A stretch of DNA of 64,000 bases from Marinospirillum celere (GTDB lineage: Bacteria; Pseudomonadota; Gammaproteobacteria; Pseudomonadales; Halomonadaceae), in the NCBI RefSeq assembly GCF_900112235.1, contig NZ_FOLH01000005.1, forward strand, positions 1 to 64,000, in the 5' to 3' direction. The position numbers and the translations under genes are program-made. The notes below the pieces were generated by a model. That model was given only the letters and a program-made list of their open reading frames with translations, made no database searches and was not told the DNA's origin. Positions 11,763 to 19,474 of this stretch are shown piece after piece (position 1 is the stretch's first letter; every line of letters begins with the position of its first letter).

Positions 11763-12776
11763 ATGGCAGACGTAAAAGCAAAAAAATTGATGACTGAGGA
11801 TGAGGTTGAAACCAACTTCGAAGAATCCGAAGAACAGCTGATGGAATCTAAGGAAGAAGGTCTTCACCTTGAAGATGCGGATATCAGCGATGAAGATGCT
11901 TTTGAACAAGCACTCGAAAACGAATCCCTGACACCCAGCAGAAATCTGGATGCAACCCAACTCTACCTGAACGAAATTGGGGCCTCCCCGCTACTAACCC
12001 CTGAAGAAGAAGTCCACTTTGGACGCCTGGCTCGCAAAGGTGACGCAGCCGGACGCTGTCGAATGATTGAGAGTAACCTGCGACTGGTTGTGAAAATTGC
12101 TCGCCGCTACAACAACCGCGGCCTTTCCTTGTTGGATTTAATTGAAGAAGGCAACCTTGGCCTGATTCGGGCTGTTGAAAAGTTTGATCCTGAACGTGGT
12201 TTCCGTTTTTCTACCTACGCCACCTGGTGGATTCGTCAAACCATTGAACGCGCCCTAATGAACCAAACCCGAACCGTTCGCCTTCCCATCCATGTTGTTA
12301 AAGAACTGAATACCTTTTTGCGCACCGCCAGAGAGCTTTCGCAAAAACTGGATCACGAACCCACCCCCGAAGAAATTGCCGAACATCTCAACAAGCCTGT
12401 TGAGCAAGTCAAAAAACTCCTTGGCCTTAACGAACGCAATGCCTCTTTTGACTACCCAGCAGGCCAAAATGCCGACAAACCTCTTTTGGAAACGCTAGCC
12501 AGCGAGGAAGAGGCCGACCCGCTTAGCTCCATTCAGGATGCAGACATTTCCTTTAATGTTGAGCATTGGTTGGATGAACTTAGTGAAAAGCAGCGCGAAG
12601 TCGTTGTCCGACGTTTTGGTTTGCGTGGACACGAGGCAACCACTCTTGAAGAAGTGGGCCAGGAAATCGGCTTAACCCGTGAAAGAGTTAGACAAATTCA
12701 AATGGAAGCGCTCAAGCGTTTACGCAAAATGCTGGACCGCGAAGGCGTTGATCTGGAAGCAGTTATCTCCAGCTAA
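11763..12776 (+). CDS. rpoS: RNA polymerase sigma factor RpoS
   Basis: 337 aa stationary-phase/general stress sigma factor. Region 1.2 is at about 58-95 ([22 protein letters not shown]), region 2 at 108-175 ([53 protein letters not shown]), region 3 with [20 protein letters not shown], and region 4 with [22 protein letters not shown], the -35-binding helix-turn-helix. Start at 11763 has AAGGAGAA at proper spacing; the GTG three bases earlier is less likely. nlpD, which carries the main rpoS promoter in relatives, is missing here, so the promoter must lie in the preceding 124 bp or upstream genes. Confidence 0.97.
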   Translation: MADVKAKKLMTEDEVETNFEESEEQLMESKEEGLHLEDADISDEDAFEQALENESLTPSRNLDATQLYLNEIGASPLLTPEEEVHFGRLARKGDAAGRCRMIESNLRLVVKIARRYNNRGLSLLDLIEEGNLGLIRAVEKFDPERGFRFSTYATWWIRQTIERALMNQTRTVRLPIHVVKELNTFLRTARELSQKLDHEPTPEEIAEHLNKPVEQVKKLLGLNERNASFDYPAGQNADKPLLETLASEEEADPLSSIQDADISFNVEHWLDELSEKQREVVVRRFGLRGHEATTLEEVGQEIGLTRERVRQIQMEALKRLRKMLDREGVDLEAVISS

Positions 12777-12800
12777 TTTTCCAATCTCTCCTAGCTACCA

Positions 12801-12828
12801 ACCGGCTGTCATCCAGCCGGTTTTTTTG
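12801..12828 (+). terminator. Rho-independent terminator of rpoS
   Basis: ACCGGCTG-tcatc-CAGCCGGT followed by seven T residues, 24 bp after the rpoS stop. Confidence 0.92.
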
Positions 12829-12846
12829 TGTACGCATTTGCATACA
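12829..12846 (+). promoter_or_regulatory. Putative GacA-binding upstream activating sequence
   Basis: TGTACGCATTTGCATACA is an 18-bp near-perfect palindrome matching 10 of the 12 defined bases of the GacA box TGTAAG-N6-CTTACA. It lies about 180 bp before the predicted 5' end of the GGA-rich sRNA, the same range as in Pseudomonas rsmZ. It directly abuts the rpoS terminator. Confidence 0.6.
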
Positions 12847-13006
12847 TTGATGCAGCCGATTGACAGTTTTTTCAACGAAAATTTATGATTTAAATCAAAA
12901 AAATAACTTTAACCTGCTGAAATTAAAGGGTTTAATTTTTAATACACCTCCTGTAAACCCGCCTTCCTCCTCTTTCTTTCTTATTAAAAGCTGTTAATCT
13001 GAAGAT

Positions 13007-13256
13007 GTTGTCAAGGAGCAGGTAGCAAGATGACAAGGAAAAGGGAGAAGGGAAAAGAAGGAAGAGTGCAGGCCAAAGGAGACCAGGAAGGTCAGGCAGG
13101 AAAGCACTAAGGAAAAGTCGAGGACGACTTCTTGCCAAGCTGGCTACATTAACCATGACGGTGAGGACTCAATACCAGGATACCTGACAGGATGTTAGGT
13201 CGATATGGATAGATCAGGAAATACCCGGGCGGCTTTTAAGCCGCCCTTATTTTTTT
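13007..13256 (+). ncRNA. rsmZ: CsrB/RsmZ-family regulatory RNA
   Basis: About 250 nt containing 15 GGA motifs (first at 13015, last at 13217), ten or more as AGGA. Several sit in hairpin loops, the arrangement bound by CsrA/RsmA: GACC-AGGAA-GGTC (13081-13093), AAGTCG-AGGA-CGACTT (13115-13130), ACCTGAC-AGGAT-GTTAGGT (13182-13200), plus a 5' stem TTGTCA/TGACAA (13008-13036) and AGTGC/GCACT (13065-13108). It ends in a strong terminator, GGGCGGC-ttttaa-GCCGCCC (13227-13246) followed by a T-run. Position directly after rpoS is that of rsmZ in Pseudomonas. The 5' end is estimated; the -10 may be TAATCT at 12995. It would sequester CsrA/RsmA. No protein-coding gene is supported between 12777 and 13345. 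Confidence 0.87.
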
Positions 13257-13345
13257 GCCTGTGCTAGAATCTCTTCGCCTTTCTCAAAGGATCGGCCTCT
13301 TGATTTCTTAATCTCCACCCACAAAGCACTTTCTAGGCAGCAGGC

Positions 13346-14302
13346 ATGATTTACTTGTTCAGGGTCGCTTTATTGTTTTTGCTAAGCTTTACTCACCTCC
13401 ATGCAATCAGCCTAAAAGAACCTGTTTACCAACCCCAGTTTTTGGATGCTCAAACGCCTGAGCTGAACTGCCATACTCCGGCCTGCCTGCAACTTCAGCA
13501 GCTGGTTGAAGCACCAATTATTACATCAAGCGGCCAAAATGGACTGGAATGCCAATTAATTGACTGGCAACTACCACCGCGTCAAATACCAACACATCAA
13601 GCCAGTTGTTATCGTCAAGAAACCCCTGTGGACTTGAATCTCCAATTGCGCTACCAACCCTTGGTCCAAGAAACCCGCAATTTTTTCATTATGTCTTGGG
13701 GCATGATGCTGGCCATCTACGCGCTTCCTGAAGATGTTTCCAATTGGGAGCGCAGTGAAATGACACCTGATAAGTTGCCTGGCAACTGGCAAGAAAACAT
13801 GCAGGAGGCTCCTGTTTGGGATAAGGATGACTGGCAACTCAACTATGTTAACCACCCCTACATAGGCTCCATGTACTACATCGTAGCTCGTAATCATGGC
13901 CTGCCCCCTTTTGAATCCTTCAGTTATTCTTTTTGGATGTCGGCGCTCATGTGGGAATTTGGTGTGGAGTCAACCGCAGAGCCTGCTTCTATTCAAGACA
14001 CTTTGGTCACGCCCATAGCCGGTTCCATTCTGGGTGAAATGTTTTATGTGTGGGAGCAGCGCATTTTGGAGAATGAAGGCTTAGTACTCGGCTCGCCCTT
14101 CTTGGGCAGTACCAGCCTTTTTCTTCTGAATCCTGCAGGCACTCTTTCTGGGTTTATCAACCAATTGGCTGATGACCAAAATTTCATTAAAGAAAGCCGT
14201 GCCAGTTGGGTTATTCAATCAGGCCAGCACCCGCTTGAGCAAGAAAACACCGGTTACGTAGAGCCGGCCTGGGTAGGCTTGCAGCTGGATTTACGTTTTT
14301 AA
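13346..14302 (+). CDS. DUF3943 family secreted protein
   Basis: 318 aa with an N-terminal signal peptide (hydrophobic to about residue 20, ending HLHA). The region from about 125 to 265 carries the DUF3943 pattern: W-x-D-DWQLNYVNHPYIGSMYYIVARNHGL, FSYSFWMSALMWEFGVES and PSIQDTLVTPIAGSILGEM. Members are predicted envelope proteins of unknown function, often longer than this one. The stop codons of this gene and the following convergent beta-barrel gene interlock over four bases. Ribosome site is weak. Function not inferable. Confidence 0.75.
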   Translation: MIYLFRVALLFLLSFTHLHAISLKEPVYQPQFLDAQTPELNCHTPACLQLQQLVEAPIITSSGQNGLECQLIDWQLPPRQIPTHQASCYRQETPVDLNLQLRYQPLVQETRNFFIMSWGMMLAIYALPEDVSNWERSEMTPDKLPGNWQENMQEAPVWDKDDWQLNYVNHPYIGSMYYIVARNHGLPPFESFSYSFWMSALMWEFGVESTAEPASIQDTLVTPIAGSILGEMFYVWEQRILENEGLVLGSPFLGSTSLFLLNPAGTLSGFINQLADDQNFIKESRASWVIQSGQHPLEQENTGYVEPAWVGLQLDLRF

Positions 14303-14838
14303 TAAACAAACATCAAAGTGGCAAAGGTTTCGTAAGTGGCATTCAACTCAACCGGGTCGACTAGCTCACTGGATGTTTCCAGCCAATAGTGACTGTAACG
14401 CCCACCCGCCTCCAGGTACCAATAATCAGCCAGCTGAACAAGCAGGCCTGCCTGCACACCCAGCCCTGGTCCTGTATCAAACTCTTCCTGTTGGTGTGAA
14501 GAATCCAAATGAAAATCCGCTAAACTGCCATTGATGCCTGCAAAGAGTTGAAGCCTAGGCCCCAGAGTAAAAAGCCGATCATAGCTGGCTCGTATAATGA
14601 TGGTTTCTGCTTCAGGCCAATAATGGAAGCTCCAATCAGCATAGAAGCGGCTGGACGGCAATTGAACACCTAACTTGTAAACCGGAACCTGGGTTTGGCT
14701 TTCGGGTATCCCGGTAAAATCCACATCAAACTGGGATACACCCACTCCTAGAAAAGGCCGCACCTGCTGATCGCTACCCAAAACAACACTTGGCAGTAAA
14801 AGCATAAGGATGAGCAGAATTTTATTAAACTGCGGCAT
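14299..14838 (-). CDS. Predicted outer-membrane beta-barrel protein
   Basis: 179 aa with a signal peptide (LLILMLLLPSVVLG, cleavage about residue 21) and alternating beta-strand-like stretches such as RPFLGVGVSQFDVDF, LFAGINGSL, LGVQAGLLVQLADYWYLEAGGRY and a C-terminal FATLMFVY with terminal aromatic residue. This fits an eight-strand OmpA/OmpW-like barrel, but no named family is recognised. AGGAGAAG precedes the ATG. It is convergent with the DUF3943 gene and divergent from ygiQ. Confidence 0.65.
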   Translation of the reverse strand: MPQFNKILLILMLLLPSVVLGSDQQVRPFLGVGVSQFDVDFTGIPESQTQVPVYKLGVQLPSSRFYADWSFHYWPEAETIIIRASYDRLFTLGPRLQLFAGINGSLADFHLDSSHQQEEFDTGPGLGVQAGLLVQLADYWYLEAGGRYSHYWLETSSELVDPVELNATYETFATLMFVY

Positions 14839-14952
14839 GAACTTCTCCTGAAGAATTTTGCCGAAGGATACCCTTTTTTACCTGACGCTTCATCCTGCTT
14901 CAGGTAAAATGATTTACATCAATTCTTACCTTCTCTGCTGTACCGGAATCTC

Positions 14953-17193
14953 ATGTCCTCTAGCCTCGCTGCACCACGTAAAATCTTTGAATATCCCAAA
15001 TATTGGGCCGAATGTTTTGGCACGGCACCCTTTCTTCCGATGAGCCGGGAGGAAATGGATCAGCTCGGCTGGGACCGTTGCGATATTATTTTGGTCACTG
15101 GGGATGCCTATGTTGATCATCCTTCTTTTGGTATGGCTGTGATAGGTAGGACGTTGGAAGCTCAAGGGTTTCGGGTCGGGATTATTGCCCAGCCTGATTG
15201 GCAGTCTCCAGATGACTTTATGAAACTGGGCAAGCCAGAGCTTTTCTTTGGTGTGACAGCGGGCAATATGGATTCCATGATTAACCGCTATACCGCTGAT
15301 CGCAAACTACGCTCTGACGATGCCTATACTCCCGGTGGGCAGGGTGGCAAGCGCCCTGATAGGGCCAGCCTGGTTTATACCCAGCGTTGCAAGGAAGCCT
15401 GGAAAGATGTTCCTGTGATCCTTGGTGGAATCGAGGCATCATTGCGCCGCATTGCTCACTATGATTATTGGCAGGATAAGGTACGCCGCTCCATTCTTCT
15501 GGATGCCAAGGCCGACATTCTGCTTTATGGAAATGCTGAACGTGCTCTGGTAGAAGTTGCTCACCGCTTGGCAATGGGTGAAGCTGTCGATGAAATTACC
15601 GATGTTCGGGGCACCGCCTTTCTGCGCAAGGATAGTTTGCAAGACTGGTTGGAAATCGATTCAACACGAATTGATCGCCCCGGCCGAGTCGACCGTATTA
15701 TCAACCCCTATGTTAACACTCAGGATACCGAAGCCTGTGCAGTCGAACAGCAGAAAGATCAGGCGGTTAACGATTTTGACCCACAAACTGAGCAAGCGCT
15801 GGAACTGCTGAATGAAGAGCAGGCCGCCGAGCGCAAGCGCCTGGAAAAAATGATTCGGGGTGAACTGCGCGATCAAAGTGTGATACGTCTACCCAGCTTT
15901 GAAAAAGTGGCCAGAGACCCTGTTCTTTATGCGCATGCCAACCGCGTACTCCATCTGGAAACCAACCCAGGCAATGCCAGAGCGCTGGTGCAAAAGCACG
16001 GTGTTCAGGATCTCTGGATTAACCCGCCACCGATTCCCCTAACCACTGAAGAAATGGATGCGGTTTTTGATCAGCCTTATGCCCGTGCACCCCATCCTGT
16101 TTATGGTAAAGCCCGGATTCCTGCCTGGGAAATGATACGTTTTTCCGTCAACATCATGCGCGGCTGTTTTGGCGGCTGCACCTTCTGCTCTATTACTGAG
16201 CATGAGGGGCGTATCATTCAAAACCGCTCCAAGGGTTCGATTTTGCGTGAGATCGAAGCCATGCGTGATCAAATTCCTGAATTTACCGGCGTAGTCTCTG
16301 ATTTGGGTGGTCCTACAGCCAATATGTATCGCCTCGCCTGTAAAGATCCGGAAATTGAAGCCGCTTGCCGCAAACCCTCCTGTGTCTACCCAGGGATTTG
16401 TCAAAACCTGGACACCGACCATTCATCATTGATCGAGCTCTATAAAGAAGCCCGCAGCCTACCCGGTGTTAAAAAGGTATTGATCGCTTCAGGCCTGCGC
16501 TATGACTTGGCAGTAGAGTCACCTGAGTATGTGAAAGAGCTAGTTACCCACCATGTTGGCGGCTACTTAAAAATCGCTCCCGAACATACCGAAGATGGCC
16601 CTCTGTCAAAAATGATGAAACCAGGCATAGGCAGCTATGATCGCTTCAAGCAGATGTTTGAGAAATTCTCTAAAGAGGCAGGAAAAGAGCAGTACCTGAT
16701 TCCCTACTTCATTGCCGCCCATCCAGGAACAACGGATGAAGACATGATGAATCTGGCTTTATGGCTGAAACGTAATGGTTTCAGAGCAGATCAGGTTCAG
16801 GCCTTCTATCCATCGCCCATGGCGACAGCCACAGCCATGTATCACAGTGAACGCAACCCATTAAAACGCATCAGCTATAAGAGTGAAAAGCTCTTAGCAA
16901 TCAAGGGGGAACGCCAGCGCCGCCTGCATAAAGCCTTCCTGCGCTACCATGATCCCAAAAACTGGCCGCTACTTCGCACCACCCTGAAAGACATGGGGCG
17001 TGCCGATTTAATTGGCTATAGCAAAAAGCATCTGATACCGCCCACCGACCCAATTAAGGGTACACCCAAGGCTGAAGAGTTTAAGAAAAAGGCAGGTAAG
17101 CCCTTACTGACCCAACATACCGGCCTGCCACCCAGAGGCAAACCCAAGAGCAAACCCAGCAAAAGAGCCAAGGGCAGTAGCAAGAAGAAGTGA
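14953..17193 (+). CDS. ygiQ: YgiQ family radical SAM protein
   Basis: 746 aa. N-terminal YgiQ domain ([56 protein letters not shown]), then the radical-SAM cluster motif C-x3-C-x2-C in [18 protein letters not shown] at about residue 405, followed by the [10 protein letters not shown] motif and a basic C-terminal tail ([18 protein letters not shown]). The family is widespread but its reaction is unknown. Length is normal. The gene is followed at 17202 by the palindromes that precede the MNT/HEPN cluster. Confidence 0.93.
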   Translation: MSSSLAAPRKIFEYPKYWAECFGTAPFLPMSREEMDQLGWDRCDIILVTGDAYVDHPSFGMAVIGRTLEAQGFRVGIIAQPDWQSPDDFMKLGKPELFFGVTAGNMDSMINRYTADRKLRSDDAYTPGGQGGKRPDRASLVYTQRCKEAWKDVPVILGGIEASLRRIAHYDYWQDKVRRSILLDAKADILLYGNAERALVEVAHRLAMGEAVDEITDVRGTAFLRKDSLQDWLEIDSTRIDRPGRVDRIINPYVNTQDTEACAVEQQKDQAVNDFDPQTEQALELLNEEQAAERKRLEKMIRGELRDQSVIRLPSFEKVARDPVLYAHANRVLHLETNPGNARALVQKHGVQDLWINPPPIPLTTEEMDAVFDQPYARAPHPVYGKARIPAWEMIRFSVNIMRGCFGGCTFCSITEHEGRIIQNRSKGSILREIEAMRDQIPEFTGVVSDLGGPTANMYRLACKDPEIEAACRKPSCVYPGICQNLDTDHSSLIELYKEARSLPGVKKVLIASGLRYDLAVESPEYVKELVTHHVGGYLKIAPEHTEDGPLSKMMKPGIGSYDRFKQMFEKFSKEAGKEQYLIPYFIAAHPGTTDEDMMNLALWLKRNGFRADQVQAFYPSPMATATAMYHSERNPLKRISYKSEKLLAIKGERQRRLHKAFLRYHDPKNWPLLRTTLKDMGRADLIGYSKKHLIPPTDPIKGTPKAEEFKKKAGKPLLTQHTGLPPRGKPKSKPSKRAKGSSKKK

Positions 17194-17201
17194 CTTGACT
17201 C

Positions 17202-17237
17202 TACCCTTTTTGGGTACCAGTATACCCAAAAAGGGTA
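17202..17237 (+). promoter_or_regulatory. Double palindromic operator before the MNT/HEPN cluster
   Basis: Two 15-bp palindromes, TACCCTTTTTGGGTA (17202-17216) and TACCCAAAAAGGGTA (17223-17237), are separated by 6 bp and are themselves an inverted repeat of each other, giving four TACCC/GGGTA half-sites. The second ends 6 bp before the ATG at 17244. It is a likely binding site for the winged-helix N-terminal domain of the first gene product (autoregulation); it could also act as a hairpin. Confidence 0.7.
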
Positions 17238-17243
17238 TTGGTT

Positions 17244-17858
17244 ATGACAGACATCTTAAAAAACGAAGAGAGCTACAGCCTCAACATGCTGGATGCACTC
17301 TTCGCCTCAACAAAACAAAAGGTTCTCGCCTTATTTTTCTGTAATCCAGAAAAAAGCTTCTTACTGTCTGAGGTGATCGACAAGGCGCAAGCGGGGTCAG
17401 GTTCTGTCCAAAGGGAGGTTCAGCGCTTAAAAGCAAGCCAACTGATAATTCTTCACAAGCAAGACAGAGAGAAGCGTTACCAGGCGAACCCTGATGCCCC
17501 GATTTTTATGGAACTATGCAACCTGTTTGCAAAAACACTAGGAAGTAAGCAACAACTTATCCAGGCTCTTCAACCCCTGGACAAGCAAATCAAACTGGCG
17601 CTGATTTATGGATCTTTTGCAAAAGGAACGGATCATGCCAACAGTGATATTGATCTTTTGCTGGTTTCCGATAACCTCACTCTGGAAGATGTTTTTAAAG
17701 CCCTAGAGCCTGCAGAAAAAAAATTGGAAAGAACAGTCAACCCGACCCTCTACACAACACCTGAATTCCAGGCTCGCAAAGAAAAGCAACACCCTTTTTT
17801 AACAAAATTACTTAATGGACATTACGAACAGCTAAAAGGACACCCAGATGACATTTGA
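17244..17858 (+). CDS. Winged-helix plus nucleotidyltransferase (MNT) fusion protein
   Basis: 204 aa. Residues about 15-85 look like an ArsR/MarR-type winged helix (FASTKQKVLALFFCNPEKSF, the GSGSVQREVQRLKAS recognition helix, QANPDAPIF wing). Residues 95-200 are a minimal nucleotidyltransferase with the catalytic GS-x10-D-x-D motif (YGSFAKGTDHANSDIDLLLV). This architecture is a known antitoxin-like class paired with HEPN proteins. ATG at 17244 is preferred over TTG at 17238. It overlaps the next gene by 11 bp. It probably represses its own operon through the palindromes just upstream and may modify the HEPN partner by AMP transfer. Confidence 0.85.
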   Translation: MTDILKNEESYSLNMLDALFASTKQKVLALFFCNPEKSFLLSEVIDKAQAGSGSVQREVQRLKASQLIILHKQDREKRYQANPDAPIFMELCNLFAKTLGSKQQLIQALQPLDKQIKLALIYGSFAKGTDHANSDIDLLLVSDNLTLEDVFKALEPAEKKLERTVNPTLYTTPEFQARKEKQHPFLTKLLNGHYEQLKGHPDDI

Positions 17859-18288
17859 GCAATTTGCCAACCTAGTTCGTATCGGACAACTCAAGCAGGA
17901 AGCGCCCGATAAGATTGAGCTTCAGGGTCTTGTCCACTCCGGCAAAGTACGTCTCAGCGATGCCCACAACACCAGCCTCAATCCTGAAAGTCGCTTTGAT
18001 CTGGCCTACAATGCTGCTCATTCATTGGCTCTGGCAGCTTTAAGAGCAAAAGGCTATCGTTCAGAAAACCGCTATCTTGTATTCCAATGCTTGCAGCACA
18101 CGCTGGACTTACCTTCCCATCAATGGCGAGTCCTGGATACTGCGCACCGTAAACGCAACCTAGCCGAATATGAAGGCAGTGTTGAAGTTGACGATCAACT
18201 TCTGGACAGCTTGCTTAGGGTTGCAGATCAACTACTGGGACAAATGTCTGAGGTAGTAGCCAGCGAAACCAAGGGGTCTGGAAAATAA
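17848..18288 (+). CDS. HEPN-domain protein (SAV_6107-like), partner of the wHTH-MNT protein
   Basis: 146 aa, mostly helical. The segment FDLAYNAAHSLALAALRAKGYRSENRYLVFQCLQHTL and the later RKRNLAEYEG resemble SAV_6107-type HEPN proteins, in which an R-x-R-N-x-x-E-Y motif replaces the usual R-x4-6-H. The gene overlaps the previous one by 11 bp and the next by one base. Context makes it the effector or target of the MNT protein encoded just before it. Without the canonical His, ribonuclease activity is uncertain. Confidence 0.7.
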   Translation: MTFEQFANLVRIGQLKQEAPDKIELQGLVHSGKVRLSDAHNTSLNPESRFDLAYNAAHSLALAALRAKGYRSENRYLVFQCLQHTLDLPSHQWRVLDTAHRKRNLAEYEGSVEVDDQLLDSLLRVADQLLGQMSEVVASETKGSGK

Positions 18289-18590
18289 TGCGACTGACAC
18301 CAAGAGAGATTGAAGTCATCAAAGAGGCCGTGAAGGCCGTTTTTGGGCCGGATGCTCAAACTTTTCTGTTTGGCTCACGGGTGGATGATGCTGCCAGGGG
18401 TGGTGACATCGATCTGCTCGTCAAGGTGGATCATCCCCTTGAGCAGCCTGTCTGGGATGTTGCCGGTGTCAAAGCTAAAATCATTATGAAGCTGGGTGAA
18501 GAGCAAAAAATCGACCTGGTACTGGATGCACCCAATTTAACCCGAGCCCCTATTCATGATATCGCCCTGGAACAAGGAATTGCTCTATGA
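18288..18590 (+). CDS. Minimal nucleotidyltransferase (MntA-type antitoxin)
   Basis: 100 aa with the MNT motif FLFGSRVDDAARGGDIDLLV (GS-x9-D-x-D, one residue shorter than the typical x10) and a downstream KIDLVLD carrying the third acidic residue. Known MntA proteins attach AMP to the tyrosine of the HEPN toxin HepT. The ATG overlaps the last base of the preceding stop, and the 3' end overlaps the following HEPN gene by ATGA. This is the second MNT of the cluster and lacks a winged helix. Confidence 0.85.
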   Translation: MRLTPREIEVIKEAVKAVFGPDAQTFLFGSRVDDAARGGDIDLLVKVDHPLEQPVWDVAGVKAKIIMKLGEEQKIDLVLDAPNLTRAPIHDIALEQGIAL

Positions 18591-19066
18591 CCCTGCCACC
18601 AGACACCCGTAAAAGACTTGAGTTTTTAACCCGAGTCGTTGCAAAAGAAGTTAAACACCTGGATTACGCGAGCCAGCAGGCCTTCAAAACACCCCTGACC
18701 CAGCAAAAGGTCGACAACCTTGAGCAGGACCCAGAACTGGCCCTCAAAATAGAAGCCTTCACCAGCCGCTTTTGCCGATTACAAGACACTCTGGGCGATA
18801 AACTTTTGCCAGCACTGCTGAAAGCACTGGGCGAGCCTGCACAAGCCTTGCTGATTAACCTGAATAAAGCTGAAAAATACGGTTGGCTGGACTCTGCGGA
18901 AACCTGGATGCAGCTTCGGCAGCTACGTAACCAGATGATTCATGAATACATTGAAGATACCAGTACGCTCTTGGCTGCACTGACCACAGCAGCCGAAAAG
19001 CAAAAGGAACTCAACCGCTTTGCAGACAACCTGACAACACAAACCAAAAGTCTACTGGAAGAATAG
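18587..19066 (+). CDS. HEPN-domain protein (HepT-type toxin)
   Basis: 159 aa, helical, with the HEPN ribonuclease motif R-x4-H-x-Y in LRQLRNQMIHEYIED (about residue 108-122). In characterised MntA-HepT pairs the tyrosine of this motif is the AMPylation target that inactivates the RNase. It follows directly on its MNT partner by a four-base overlap. Its last 15 bp overlap the convergent HIT-family gene. It is about 20 residues longer than typical HepT. Confidence 0.85.
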   Translation: MTLPPDTRKRLEFLTRVVAKEVKHLDYASQQAFKTPLTQQKVDNLEQDPELALKIEAFTSRFCRLQDTLGDKLLPALLKALGEPAQALLINLNKAEKYGWLDSAETWMQLRQLRNQMIHEYIEDTSTLLAALTTAAEKQKELNRFADNLTTQTKSLLEE

Positions 19067-19474
19067 CTCGCGCAATTCGGCCACCAGGCTATCCAGCTCT
19101 TTCTCAGTGTAAGCGACTGCTTCGCCCTGCCCCCAAACCGGTCCTGGCCAGGTAGCATCGGTTTTGAAACGGGCGATCACATGCAAATGCAACTGAGGCA
19201 CCAGATTGCCCAGAGTGGCTACATTCAACTTATCCGGCTGGCACCAGCTTTGTAAGCCCTTACTGACCAGGCGAACCTCTTCCCAGAGCTGCTGATAATC
19301 TTCAGGTTCCAAATCCGTGATTTCAACCAAATCAGGATGAGCAGGCACCAACAGCAACCAGGGATAGCGACTGTCATTGATCAGCCTTAGCTGGCACAGG
19401 CGCAACTGACCCACAAAAATAGAATCAGCTTCAAGGCGGGGGTGAAGGGTAAAAGGCATTGGCTTAGTATCCAT
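19052..19474 (-). CDS. HIT family protein (diadenosine tetraphosphate hydrolase-like)
   Basis: 140 aa of the histidine-triad superfamily. Motifs are LLLVPAHPDLVEITDLEP, the LNVATLGNLVPQLHLHVIARF signature and WPGPVWG. The triad reads QLHLHVI: the first His is Gln, which is usual in this gammaproteobacterial subgroup. Such enzymes hydrolyse dinucleoside polyphosphates or adenylylated compounds. It overlaps the pilX-like stop by one base and probably belongs to that transcript. The true start may be the second Met, five residues in, as neither has a clear ribosome site. Confidence 0.85.
   Translation of the reverse strand: MDTKPMPFTLHPRLEADSIFVGQLRLCQLRLINDSRYPWLLLVPAHPDLVEITDLEPEDYQQLWEEVRLVSKGLQSWCQPDKLNVATLGNLVPQLHLHVIARFKTDATWPGPVWGQGEAVAYTEKELDSLVAELRELFFQ

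Noticed and set aside
12932-13156. 74-codon minus-strand open frame after rpoS
   Set aside because: It lies opposite the GGA-rich sRNA; its Leu/Ser/Pro-rich sequence is simply the complement of AGGA repeats.
14858-15043. 61-codon plus-strand open frame before ygiQ
   Set aside because: It overlaps the ygiQ start in another frame, and its sequence has no coding features.
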